DNA of 64,000 nucleotides from Chengkuizengella axinellae (GTDB taxonomy: Bacteria > Bacillota > Bacilli > Paenibacillales > KCTC-33759): the NCBI RefSeq assembly GCF_030730905.1, contig NZ_JAVAMP010000009.1, positions 110,081-174,080 of the forward strand, read 5' to 3'. Below the pieces are notes generated by a model that ran no database searches, had not been told where the DNA came from, and saw nothing but the letters and a program-made list of their open reading frames with translations. The number at the start of each line of letters is the position of its first letter. Position 1 is the first letter of the stretch. Of the stretch, positions 34,152 through 42,435 are shown piece after piece. A program made the translations under genes and the position numbers.

Positions 34152-34592
34152 TTATTCTAAATGCTTTGCATAAATACCTAATTTTTTCAGCAAAAAAATA
34201 GCTTCGTTCTTTTCTTCATCAGATAATCCACGTACAATTTCATCAATTTTACTTTTATGATTTGGAAATATCTCATCAAAAAGTTCTTTTCCTTTATCTG
34301 TTATGGCAGCATAAATAATTCTGCGGTCATTCGGACAAGGATTTCTAGTTAAATAACCCTTTTGCTCCAGCTTATCAACGACATAAGTAATACTACCGCT
34401 TGCAATTAATATTTTCTCACCAATTTTTTGTAAAGGTTGATCCCCTTTATGATATAAAAGCTCAAGTACAGCAAATTCAGTTGGATTTAATCCATAGCTT
34501 TGTATATCCTGATGTACTAAATCATTGATAGTTCTACTTGCACGGGATAATACAATAAATAATTTTAAGGATAAATCTTGTTTTTGTTCCAT
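34152..34592 (-). CDS. mhqR: MarR-family regulator, MhqR-like
   Basis: 146 residues. Winged helix: LNPTEFAVLELLYHKGDQPLQKIGEKI, then ASGSITYVVDKLEQKGYL (recognition helix) and NPCPNDRRIIYAAITDKG (wing). This fits the MhqR/YkvE branch, known to repress quinone-detoxification genes and to be inactivated by quinones such as methylhydroquinone. Support comes from three copies of the MhqR-type palindrome: one before this gene (autoregulation), one before doxX-pirin, and a third 85 bases further upstream. Confidence 0.82.
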   Translation of the reverse strand: MEQKQDLSLKLFIVLSRASRTINDLVHQDIQSYGLNPTEFAVLELLYHKGDQPLQKIGEKILIASGSITYVVDKLEQKGYLTRNPCPNDRRIIYAAITDKGKELFDEIFPNHKSKIDEIVRGLSDEEKNEAIFLLKKLGIYAKHLE

Positions 34593-34613
34593 CTTTATAT
34601 CAGACCTTTCAAT

Positions 34614-34631
34614 TATCTCGAATTCAAGATA
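34614..34631 (-). promoter_or_regulatory. MhqR-type operator upstream of the marR gene
   Basis: TATCTCGAATTCAAGATA, identical over 18 bases to the doxX operator, 22 bases before the regulator start codon. Confidence 0.8.
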
Positions 34632-35033
34632 ATTATATATAAAAAAAGTTTAAATATCAACAACCTCCTTATTATCGCTTCAATTATCTTTAATTCAAGA
34701 TATTTTTTCATTTCTGTATTTTATTTTCTTTCTTCTAATCACATACTACACCAAACACTTACTTTTGTCAACTAACTATCAAAAGATTATTTAAATATTG
34801 CTTTTTCAAACAAACAATTATTTTTACGCACCTCATATATTATAGTTGATAAATGATCGTTTCATTTTCCATAATTTAAGATGTTTATTATTCTCCCCAT
34901 TTAGCGTTATAATATTGCTTGGGAAAGATGAAATTTATATTAAACTTTTATGAATTTTTAATAAAGTTTTTTTTATACCAATCTTCAAAGGAATACAAAA
35001 TTCAAAATACATCAACTAAGAAGGAGAATGGGA
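34632..35033. other. Divergent intergenic region with a third operator
   Basis: About 400 bases, AT-rich, without a gene. It holds the operator at 34685-34702 and, nearer the nucleotidase gene, a TATAAT box in GTTATAATATTGC (about 34905-34917), which looks like a promoter. Confidence 0.4.
34685..34702. promoter_or_regulatory. Third MhqR-type operator copy
   Basis: TATCTTTAATTCAAGATA, two changes from the other two copies, both in the left half. It lies 93 bases before the regulator gene start and could add cooperative binding. Confidence 0.6.
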
Positions 35034-36911
35034 ATGTTTAAAAAAGTTGGAACTTTAGCAGCAACAGGTGCTTTGTCTTTATCATTAATGATGGGGAATG
35101 TAAATGCTGAACCAATACAACCTATTCCACATATAGACTGGATGAAGGATAAACAAATTATTCAGGGTAATGAAAAGGGAGATTTAGTACTAAATCAAAA
35201 AGTATCCCTTGCTGAAACTGTAACTTTGTTTTCTAGAATTCAAGGTGTAACTGATTTAGAAGCTGATCCTGAAATCAAACACTGGGCTTCAGGAGCTTTA
35301 AAATGGGCACTTGATACTGGCATTGTTGAAGATGTAAAAAATCCGAATAAAAAACTCACTAGCTCTGAACTTATTGAATTAGGAACAAAAGCTGGATTGG
35401 AACTAGAATTAGAGGAAAGTAATACAGTTACACGTGAAATGTTTTTCCATTCTTTAGGTGAGGCAGCAACAACACAGATAACTATTGGTCATACGAATGA
35501 CGTACATGGTCATATCGAAGAAGATGAATACAACAAAGAATTTGGTTATGCTAAAATGGCAACCATTATTGATGAGTGGAAAGCAGAAAGTGAAAACTTT
35601 TTCTTAATTGATGCAGGTGATACATTCCAAGGAACAATCTTTGTTAACCAAACTGAAGGTCAATCCATTATTCCAATTTTAAATGCATTAGATTACGAAA
35701 CAATGGCAGCAGGTAATCATGAGTTTGATTTTGGATATGAGCAGTTGTTAAACTTAGTCGGTCAATTAGAATATCCTGTCATCTCTTCTAATGTAGTATA
35801 TGAAGATGGATCTGAATTCCTTCAACCTGTTAAATATGCTGAGATTGCTGGAAAAACATTTGCTTTTATCGGTTTTGTTACTGAAGATACTCCAATCGTA
35901 ACGCATCCTGACAATGTAGAGGGACTTTCATTCAAATCTCCAGTAGAAGTTGCAAAAGAAATGGTTCCTCAATTAAAAGAAGAAGTAGATCATGTCATTG
36001 CAGTTTCTCATGTGGGTCTTGACGTAGACAGAGAAATTGCTGAATCAGTTGATGGTATTGATTTGATTATTGGTGGACATTCACATACACCGATAGAAAC
36101 TCCTGAGCTTGTTAATGGAACTTATATCGTTCAAGACTGGGAATATGGTAAATCTTTAGGTAGAGCGGACTTATATTATTATAATGATGAATTAGTTGCA
36201 TTTAGCGGCGGATTAAAAGAATATGATCCAGAAGTTGAAGCAGATCCAGAAATCGCGAAAATGGTTTCAGAAGTTTCTGAAGAAATCAAAGAAATCATGA
36301 ATGTAGTGATTACAAACTCTGAAGTAGATTTAGATGGAGATCGTGCTTTAGTTAGATCTGGTGAAACAAATGTCGGTAACTTAATTACAGATGTACTAGT
36401 TGAAAAAACACAATCCATTTCTGGTTATGAAGCTGATGTTGCAATTATGAATTCAGGTGGTATACGTACACAATTATCAGCTGGTGAAATTACTAAACTA
36501 GATTTAAACACATTACTTCCTTTCCCTAATACTTTAGCGGTATTAGATGTTACTGGTGAAGAGATAGTAGCTGCTTTAGAACATGGCGTAAGCAAAGTTG
36601 AAGAACAAAGTGGACAATTCCCACAAATCAGTGGTATGTCATTCACTTATGATTCAAGCCAACCTGCAGGTGAACGTGTTATTGATGTGAAAGTAGCAGG
36701 AGAAGAAATTGATTTAACTAAAACGTACAAGCTTGCTACAAATGATTTTGTTGCAGTAGGTGGAGATGGTTATGAAATGTTTGCAGATAATGAAGTATTT
36801 GATACAGGGTTAACGATTTACTCAGTAGTTGAGGAATACTTTATGAATGAAGAAAGCATTAATCCACAAGTGGAAGATCGTATTGTAGATACAAGCAAGA
36901 CTGAAGAATAA
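35034..36911 (+). CDS. Surface-anchored 5'-nucleotidase / 2',3'-cyclic phosphodiesterase with SLH-like N-terminus
   Basis: 625 residues from the ATG nine bases after AAGGAG; the ATG six bases earlier is too close. The signal peptide ends at NVNA-EP. Residues about 30-140 resemble one to two S-layer homology repeats (WMKDKQIIQG, ETVTLFSRIQG, IKHWASGALKWALDTGIV). The metallophosphatase domain follows with HTNDVHGHI, DAGDTFQGT, GNHEFDFG, SHVGLD and GGHSHT, then the nucleotidase C-domain with MNSGGIRTQLSAGEIT and TNDFVAVGGDGYEMF. It would release phosphate and nucleosides from extracellular nucleotides while bound to the cell wall. Convergent to an acetyltransferase gene. Confidence 0.9.
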   Translation: MFKKVGTLAATGALSLSLMMGNVNAEPIQPIPHIDWMKDKQIIQGNEKGDLVLNQKVSLAETVTLFSRIQGVTDLEADPEIKHWASGALKWALDTGIVEDVKNPNKKLTSSELIELGTKAGLELELEESNTVTREMFFHSLGEAATTQITIGHTNDVHGHIEEDEYNKEFGYAKMATIIDEWKAESENFFLIDAGDTFQGTIFVNQTEGQSIIPILNALDYETMAAGNHEFDFGYEQLLNLVGQLEYPVISSNVVYEDGSEFLQPVKYAEIAGKTFAFIGFVTEDTPIVTHPDNVEGLSFKSPVEVAKEMVPQLKEEVDHVIAVSHVGLDVDREIAESVDGIDLIIGGHSHTPIETPELVNGTYIVQDWEYGKSLGRADLYYYNDELVAFSGGLKEYDPEVEADPEIAKMVSEVSEEIKEIMNVVITNSEVDLDGDRALVRSGETNVGNLITDVLVEKTQSISGYEADVAIMNSGGIRTQLSAGEITKLDLNTLLPFPNTLAVLDVTGEEIVAALEHGVSKVEEQSGQFPQISGMSFTYDSSQPAGERVIDVKVAGEEIDLTKTYKLATNDFVAVGGDGYEMFADNEVFDTGLTIYSVVEEYFMNEESINPQVEDRIVDTSKTEE

Positions 36912-37027
36912 TATTATTAATACCCACAAAAGTGAAGATAAGCTATGTAGTGGCAATGTAGTGAAATCTTATTACTTTTGCGGGGCTCTAGCCAAACAAT
37001 CTAGAAAGCAATACTCATCTAGAATAC

Positions 37028-37076
37028 AAAAACGGATGAAGGATATACTAAGAATATCTATTCATCCGTTTTTTTG
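37028..37076. terminator. Bidirectional terminator after the 5'-nucleotidase
   Basis: AAAAACGGATGAA (37028-37040) pairs with TTCATCCGTTTTT (37061-37073), with an inner ATAT stem, and is followed by T residues on the plus strand. A weaker CCCACAAAAGT / ACTTTTGCGGG stem lies at 36923-36985. Confidence 0.85.
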
Positions 37077-37097
37077 TTATTCAGTAACATTTACAGT

Positions 37098-37616
37098 TTA
37101 TTTTTCCACCAAATTGTGAGGATGGGCAGTCAGTAAACTGTAATTTGAATCACATATATTTTTGTTATCGCTTATTACCAACACCCGAACGGTTTCACCA
37201 TCTATCAATTCATCGCTTTTTTTCTTAAATCCTAAAGATTCATAAAATGAAGCCGCTAGAAAGTTATTAGGTCTATGCCCTAGCATTATCTTTTTACAAT
37301 TATAGTTAGTGTGCATTATTTCTATTAGTTTTTCCATGGCAACCTTTCCATAACCCTTTCCCTGATATTTCTCATCGATCATAAATGCCATGATCCAATA
37401 GCTTTTTTCTTGATCTGGTTTAGATGAGTACACGATAAAACCTACGATTTCATCATCCGAATAAACAGCTCTCAATTCTAAATCATCATCATATTTTGAT
37501 TCAGCAATCCAATATACAACGGGAAAAGAAAATACTTTCAGCTGTTCTTCAGAAACATTCAACTGTGTACAATCATACCAATTTTCTTTTGAAACTTCTC
37601 TTAATTGAATGCTCAT
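37098..37616 (-). CDS. GNAT acetyltransferase, BltD-like (spermine/spermidine type)
   Basis: 172 residues. It has the pattern of Bacillus BltD-type polyamine acetyltransferases: LNVSEEQLKVF near the start, the AVYSDDEIVGFIVY strand pair, FMIDEKYQGKGYGKVAMEKL (acetyl-CoA loop), the NNFLAASFYESLGF helix and a DGETVRVLVI end. Some 20 extra C-terminal residues with CDSNY and HPHN follow. Polyamine specificity is inferred from family shape. It is last in a minus-strand run with a methyltransferase gene and a second GNAT gene. Confidence 0.75.
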   Translation of the reverse strand: MSIQLREVSKENWYDCTQLNVSEEQLKVFSFPVVYWIAESKYDDDLELRAVYSDDEIVGFIVYSSKPDQEKSYWIMAFMIDEKYQGKGYGKVAMEKLIEIMHTNYNCKKIMLGHRPNNFLAASFYESLGFKKKSDELIDGETVRVLVISDNKNICDSNYSLLTAHPHNLVEK

Positions 37617-37638
37617 CCATCAATCCTCCTCAAATCAA

Positions 37639-38394
37639 CTAAACTCCACCATAATAAATTTCTGTATTATATCGAAAAGTGACTTTTCCATTCTCGTTAT
37701 ACAAATCAAACAGTGCTTGTAATTTCCCCATAATAATCTCATAATTTTGATCACCTGGTGTTGGTGAATAAGATGAGGACAACAGTCTCCCCTTCAGCTG
37801 CTCAAAGTTAAACAATTGATAGTTTGGACATGTAAAAACTTTATATCCTTGATGATTAAAAAATGTACTAAATTCCTGTTCCCCTATATTTTGATGATTA
37901 ATTTCATTGTAATCATTTGCATACGTCTTTAGTAATCGATCATATTCAATTAAAAAATCACTTTCTTCCGTCAAACGATTATTCCAAATTAAAACGACTT
38001 CTCCATCTGGTTTTAGTATTCTTTCGAACTCTTTTTTCGTTTTTTGCAAATCGAACCAATGAAAGGCTTGAGCTGAAACAATAAAATCAACCGCATGATC
38101 AGGTAGCGATGTATTCTCTGCTGATCCGCTGATCGAAGTATAATTTTCATAGCTTTCTAGCAACTTCTCAGCTGCCTCTCGCATCTCTTGATTGGGTTCA
38201 ACAGATAATACCTTTGATTCTCTTTCAAGTAAGAGTTTTGTAAAAATTCCTGTTCCCGAACCTACATCTGCTATTACAGAATCTTGCTTAAACCCAAGCT
38301 CTTCATAACAAAAATCTAATGCTTTTTTAGGATAACTCGGACGATACTTCACGTAATTTTCTACTCTATTTGAAAATCTTTTCTTACTATCCAT
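37639..38394 (-). CDS. Class I SAM-dependent methyltransferase
   Basis: 251 residues. It begins with the FSNRVENYVKYRPSYP segment common to this methyltransferase group. Motif I is VIADVGSGTGIFTKLLL, the acidic residue after strand 2 is in VLSVEPNQEMREAA, and the post-I region is VDFIVSAQAFHWFD, with RILKPDGEVVLIWNN as motif III. Small-molecule methyltransferases of this kind are cytoplasmic. The acceptor is unknown. The gene starts four bases before the stop of the upstream GNAT gene, so they share a transcript. Confidence 0.87.
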   Translation of the reverse strand: MDSKKRFSNRVENYVKYRPSYPKKALDFCYEELGFKQDSVIADVGSGTGIFTKLLLERESKVLSVEPNQEMREAAEKLLESYENYTSISGSAENTSLPDHAVDFIVSAQAFHWFDLQKTKKEFERILKPDGEVVLIWNNRLTEESDFLIEYDRLLKTYANDYNEINHQNIGEQEFSTFFNHQGYKVFTCPNYQLFNFEQLKGRLLSSSYSPTPGDQNYEIIMGKLQALFDLYNENGKVTFRYNTEIYYGGV

Positions 38395-38398
38395 TAGC

Positions 38399-38968
38399 TC
38401 ATTCCATCTCCTTATTCAATATGACCATGTGAATATGGTCTTCCCATTTTCCATTGATCTTCAAATATTTTTTAGCTAGTCCCTCTGATTCGAAACCTAA
38501 CTTTTCTACTACTTTCAGTGAAGCTCCATTTATCGGCATGATATTCGCTTCAATTCTGTGAAGCTTTAAGTCATAAAAAGCATAATCAATCACTCTTTGC
38601 ACTGCTTCTGTCATATAACCTTGATTTGTTTCATTATGACTTAATTGATATCCTATATGACATGATTGAAACACACCTCGAACAATATTATTTAAAGAAA
38701 TGGAACCTATGATCTCTTCTTTTTCATCTTCTTTTTTAATCATCCAAACTTTAAACATGAGTCCTTCTTTCATTCTTTGTATATCATCTTTCAGTTTTGA
38801 TGACTGAAAATACGCTGTAAAAAATTCGTCATCTACTAATGGACTCCAAGGATTCAAGAACTGTTTGTTTTTATTCCAATAATCCACAACTTTCTCAACA
38901 TAGGATTCATCAATTACTTTGAGTATAAGCCTTTCTGTTTCAAGAAATGTATTTTTTAAAGTATTCAA
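38399..38968 (-). CDS. GNAT acetyltransferase, RimJ/RimL type, with probable TTG start
   Basis: 189 residues from a TTG seven bases after AAAGGTGG. The alternative ATG six codons upstream has no ribosome binding site and would overlap this one. RimJ-like features: LETERLILKVIDESYVEKVVDYW, GSISLNNIVRGVFQSCHIGYQL, the N-Q-GYMTEAVQRVIDYAF cofactor loop, and NGASLKVVEKLGFESEGL. Such enzymes acetylate protein N-termini or small amines. Upstream member of a three-gene run. Confidence 0.82.
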   Translation of the reverse strand: MNTLKNTFLETERLILKVIDESYVEKVVDYWNKNKQFLNPWSPLVDDEFFTAYFQSSKLKDDIQRMKEGLMFKVWMIKKEDEKEEIIGSISLNNIVRGVFQSCHIGYQLSHNETNQGYMTEAVQRVIDYAFYDLKLHRIEANIMPINGASLKVVEKLGFESEGLAKKYLKINGKWEDHIHMVILNKEME

Positions 38969-39022
38969 ATTAAAACCACCTTTCATTCAAACGATCCACA
39001 AATCAATCTACCCAACTATAGT

Positions 39023-39661
39023 TTAATAAAGTCTTTTTGTATAACTCTCTTGAAGAGACTTTTCTATAACTTCAGGAGTCGTATCACTGTTATTCACATG
39101 GGCTGCCATCATATTTGGTATTGAAGGTAGGTTTTCTTTATCAGTCCAAGTATTCTGCTCCCATAAGTTTGATCTAATCAATGCTTTTGCACAATGAACA
39201 AAACATTCTTCAATTTCAATACCAATACCTAACAGGGGAACTCGATCATTTACAGCCAATTGCTGCATTATTTCCTGATCTTTAATAACATAAGCCTTCC
39301 CATTGATTCTCAACGTCTCCTTTAAACCAGGGATGATAAAAATAAGTCCAGCGTGAGGATTGGATACAATGTTCATAATGGAATCTATTCTTTTGTTCCC
39401 TTGACGTTCAGGAATAACGATATGTTTATCATCTATAATATGTACAAATCCAGGGGCATCTCCACGTGGAGAAACATCACAAGCACCATTCGCATTTGAA
39501 GTTGATAATAATGCAAAAGGGGACAATTTCAAATATTTCCTACAGTGTGAATCAAGCTTAGAGATCACCTTTTTTATGGCTCTTTCACTAGGCTCTCCCA
39601 GCATTTCTCTTAGTTCTTTTTCTGAGGTTACAATCTGTTTGAAAACATTTACATTATTCAT
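39023..39661 (-). CDS. PPOX-class flavoprotein, MSMEG_1061 type
   Basis: 212 residues. It matches the pyridoxamine 5'-phosphate oxidase-like FMN proteins of the MSMEG_1061 group: SPFALLSTSNANGACDVSPRGDAPGF, then VIPERQGNKRIDSIMNIVSNPHAGLIFIIPG and ETLRINGKA. The C-terminal HCAKALIRSNLW segment is typical. These split-barrel proteins bind FMN or F420-like cofactors and often reduce unknown small substrates. Separate ribosome binding site from the neighbouring coiled-coil gene. Confidence 0.88.
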   Translation of the reverse strand: MNNVNVFKQIVTSEKELREMLGEPSERAIKKVISKLDSHCRKYLKLSPFALLSTSNANGACDVSPRGDAPGFVHIIDDKHIVIPERQGNKRIDSIMNIVSNPHAGLIFIIPGLKETLRINGKAYVIKDQEIMQQLAVNDRVPLLGIGIEIEECFVHCAKALIRSNLWEQNTWTDKENLPSIPNMMAAHVNNSDTTPEVIEKSLQESYTKRLY

Positions 39662-39687
39662 AATTCACTTCCTATCTTATTCTGTAT

Positions 39688-40629
39688 TTATTCCATTTCA
39701 GATACAAATTGAAGAATAGATTTATTTATTGCATCTAGTTCATTCTGTTTTAATTCCGATTGAATATTTAACTTCTGAGTAATTCCAGCAATTTTTCTAT
39801 TCATATCACTTACATTATTTAAAGAATTATTTATTTTAGATTGTACTATCCAATCTGAGATAAGACCATCAAAAAAATAATCTGCAAAGGTATCAAATGA
39901 ACTGAGCTGCAAGTCGAAATTACCATGAACCTTCACATCCAATAACTCATTTTTAAACAAACGAAGTGATCTTTGCACTTGATGAGCATAACGATTGGCT
40001 CGATCTATTTTAGAATGTTTGCTTGCAGTTGCAATTAAACCTCCACCTAACATATCATAAGTACCCCAGTTTTTTGCACTATGAAGCGCTTCTGACATAT
40101 TTCTTAAGTTACTTTTAACATTGTTCCCAGCTTGAATGGCTTCCTTCAACTCTCTTATATCCTCTTGCAATTCAGATCTAGCTTCTCTTAATTGAATAAG
40201 CTTCTCTGTATTTTCATCTTTTGATTGCAGAATCATCTCTTTCTTCATTTTTATTAATTTCTCATAATCCTGGTCTGAACTTTGATATTCTTTTACCAAT
40301 TTAACTAACTCTAATACTTCCTCCGATATGTCTGATACCGTTTCATACGCTTCATCATATTTCAGCTTTGCAGCTAAGTATTCTTGTTTTTCTTTTTGCA
40401 GTTTTTTTTCTTTTGTTCCTACAATCGTATAAAATAAAGCACCTAAACTAAAAGACTCCAATTTATTAACATCCTGCTCCTCGTCATCTAATATTGTTTT
40501 ATACCTAATTAATTTACTTTTTTCCGTCTGTAAAGAAAGCCTAAGCTGATCTAATTTTAATTTCAGTTTTTTATGTTTTCTATGACGTTGTTGTGTTTCA
40601 TCAATTTGCTTATTAATATTCGTATACAT
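39688..40629 (-). CDS. Long coiled-coil cytoplasmic protein of unknown function
   Basis: 313 residues, no signal or membrane segment. Residues 1-60 and about 75-185 are heptad-rich, with many K, E and Q (LQKEKQEYLAAKLKYDEA, REARSELQEDIRELKEA). A glycine-rich break (about 190-215: WGTYDMLGGGLIATASKHSKID) separates this from a more globular alpha-helical end. Similar proteins are found as uncharacterised in Bacillales, and the glycine patch is the most conserved part. Its function is not known. It follows an HTH regulator gene on the same strand. Confidence 0.55.
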   Translation of the reverse strand: MYTNINKQIDETQQRHRKHKKLKLKLDQLRLSLQTEKSKLIRYKTILDDEEQDVNKLESFSLGALFYTIVGTKEKKLQKEKQEYLAAKLKYDEAYETVSDISEEVLELVKLVKEYQSSDQDYEKLIKMKKEMILQSKDENTEKLIQLREARSELQEDIRELKEAIQAGNNVKSNLRNMSEALHSAKNWGTYDMLGGGLIATASKHSKIDRANRYAHQVQRSLRLFKNELLDVKVHGNFDLQLSSFDTFADYFFDGLISDWIVQSKINNSLNNVSDMNRKIAGITQKLNIQSELKQNELDAINKSILQFVSEME

Positions 40630-40786
40630 TGGTTATACCTCCTATCGGATAAAAAAAACACCTAAGGAAATAGTTGCCTATTTTTAGATGTTCAACATTC
40701 AAAAATCTTCTTAGTATATTCATCATTTTACGTGTCATAACTTGAAAAGTTTCATTTCAATATTACATTATAAGGGAAGAAAAAAG

Positions 40787-41119
40787 TTACTTTTCCTCTT
40801 TACTCTGTTTCCATAAACGGTACATTTCCAAAGTATCTTTCAGATGTTTTGCCTCATCATCAGTTAATTTTACATATTCACCATTAAAATAGATTCTATT
40901 TTCCAAGTTGCCTTTACTTTTTGTATCTCCTGTCAGCAGCCAATCAATTGAAACCTCATAAAGATCTGCTAATTTCTGCAAGATGTGATGATCAGGTTCA
41001 GACTTATCGTTCTCATATTTTGAGATTGTTGTAAAATCTATCCCCAAAGCTTTCGCTACCTCACTTTGAATCAGCTGTTTATTTTTACGTGCTTTTTTCA
41101 ATCTAATACCAAAAGTCAT
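40787..41119 (-). CDS. XRE-family HTH regulator
   Basis: 110 residues. Canonical helix-turn-helix in the first 65 residues: FGIRLKKARKNKQLIQSEVAKALGIDFTTISKYENDKSEPD, then LADLYEVSIDWLLTGD, the SinR/Xre-like pattern. The C-terminal part carries a short YFNGEYVKLTDDEAKHLKDTLEMYR motif known from small chromosomal and ICE-type repressors. No mobile element is nearby. The target is unknown. Confidence 0.85.
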   Translation of the reverse strand: MTFGIRLKKARKNKQLIQSEVAKALGIDFTTISKYENDKSEPDHHILQKLADLYEVSIDWLLTGDTKSKGNLENRIYFNGEYVKLTDDEAKHLKDTLEMYRLWKQSKEEK

Positions 41120-41263
41120 AGATAGATCACCTCTGACATTTAGTATAAAGGATTTACATTAACTACAAAATAAAGTTGAAAATAATTCAAATTATCTCTT
41201 GATTTTGAACAAATTTCAATTTACAATAGAAATATAGTAATTTTTTTCAATAAAGGAGTAATT

Positions 41264-41413
41264 ATGGAATTTTTATTTTATTTATGGATCTTTGCTTTAT
41301 TATTTTTTATATTAGCCATTATTATTGAAATCAGAATCACTACTAAAAATACGAGATCTCCTTTTGATGCAAAAAAGAAAAAAAAATCAAAAAAACATGA
41401 TATTGAACCTTAA
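41264..41413 (+). CDS. 49-residue single-helix membrane peptide
   Basis: ATG eight bases after a clean AAAGGAG site. It encodes one N-terminal membrane helix (FLYLWIFALLFFILAIIIE-like, residues 3-23) then a basic, lysine-rich tail ending in HDIEP. The TAA overlaps the stop region of the minus-strand HD gene by four bases. It is not similar to anything I recognise. The good ribosome binding site and clean membrane-tail layout support real coding. Confidence 0.5.
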   Translation: MEFLFYLWIFALLFFILAIIIEIRITTKNTRSPFDAKKKKKSKKHDIEP

Positions 41414-42024
41414 ATCACTTCTTTTAGTTCAAAATAGGCATCTGCTAACCAAGGATGAACAACCTTCAATGATGCTCGTTGATCCCATAAAAATTGAATA
41501 TAGGAAAAAGCTGCATGTTCCAACGATAGTTGTAGTTGATTTTGAAGGTGTTCGATATAAGGTGGTGTACCTTTTTGATCCCACTCGATTTTATCTGCTA
41601 CAAATAATACTTTATCTAAAGATGTAGCATCAGCACGTAGTGTAGTATGGCAACTAACCGCATCTAAAATATTTAAATTATGAATTCCAAAAATCTCCTT
41701 TGCCATTACACTAGATATTTTCTGATGAATAATGAGTGGAAACTTTTCTTCCTCTGGTAATATATCAATATTTAAATGTTTAGCCACTTGTATTCGTTCA
41801 TGATTAGGAAAAATCCCGCTAATATCATGAAGTAATCCTGCTATCTCAGCTTCTTCAGGGTTCACTTTAAATTGATGCGCTAATTTTTTTGATTCATATG
41901 CCACTCTAATGGTATGCTCTGCAATATTAGATTTATCATGAATTTCCAAAATATTAACGACATCTTTTTCGAGGTTTCCAGTTAGTTTGAATGTTTTCAT
42001 TCTGTTAAGTAAATAAGAATTCAT
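41410..42024 (-). CDS. HD-domain protein, YqeK-like (diadenosine tetraphosphatase family)
   Basis: 204 residues. It has the HD-superfamily order seen in YqeK-type symmetrical Ap4A hydrolases: AEHTIRVAYES (first histidine), GLLHDISG (HD pair), PLIIHQKISSVMAKEIFGI, ILDAVSCHTTLRADATSLDKVLFVADKIEWDQKG. YqeK degrades dinucleoside tetraphosphates in Bacillus. This gene stands outside the usual nadD-yqeK-rsfS cluster, so it may be a second family member with a related substrate. It follows the DUF2164 gene. Confidence 0.8.
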   Translation of the reverse strand: MNSYLLNRMKTFKLTGNLEKDVVNILEIHDKSNIAEHTIRVAYESKKLAHQFKVNPEEAEIAGLLHDISGIFPNHERIQVAKHLNIDILPEEEKFPLIIHQKISSVMAKEIFGIHNLNILDAVSCHTTLRADATSLDKVLFVADKIEWDQKGTPPYIEHLQNQLQLSLEHAAFSYIQFLWDQRASLKVVHPWLADAYFELKEVI

Positions 42025-42039
42025 GCTCTACCTCCTATC

Positions 42040-42285
42040 TTATTTCAATTGTTTTTCTAAAGCATACAAATCATCTTCTATATGAATCATTTTTTCATTA
42101 ATTAAAGTTCTTGCATCACTAATTCCCTGATTATATAGATATGGTCCTATTTCTTTCAGTATAAAATCCAGAAAGTTTTCAGCTGCTAGATTACCAATCT
42201 CTTCTGACCTTTCTATTTCAAAGTAATGCTGTATCATGGAGATCATTTGATCCTTTTGTTCCCTCGGTAATTTAGTTGGTTTCAT
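42040..42285 (-). CDS. DUF2164 family protein
   Basis: 81 residues. Typical family text: KLPREQKDQMISMIQHYFEIERSEEIGNLAAENFLDFILKE, then IGPYLYNQGISDA. All-helical and cytoplasmic; function unknown. It is 16 bases from the HD gene in the same direction, so co-transcription is likely. Confidence 0.88.
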   Translation of the reverse strand: MKPTKLPREQKDQMISMIQHYFEIERSEEIGNLAAENFLDFILKEIGPYLYNQGISDARTLINEKMIHIEDDLYALEKQLK

Positions 42286-42385
42286 GTTTTCACTCCTAAA
42301 TGTTAATTTTATTCAATATCATTTTTCACTTATATAGTCTTCGCTATACTTTACTTAGTTCGCAATTGAAGCAAAGCAGTATTTA

Positions 42386-42404
42386 ATAAAGAGAATCTTG
42401 CTTT
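42386..42404. repeat. 19-base repeat, second copy
   Basis: ATAAAGAGAATCTTGCTTT, identical to 15655-15673. Here it is not followed by the long hairpin seen at the other site. Confidence 0.4.
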
Positions 42405-42435
42405 ATAAGATCGTAGCATAGCTCACTCTATGTTT

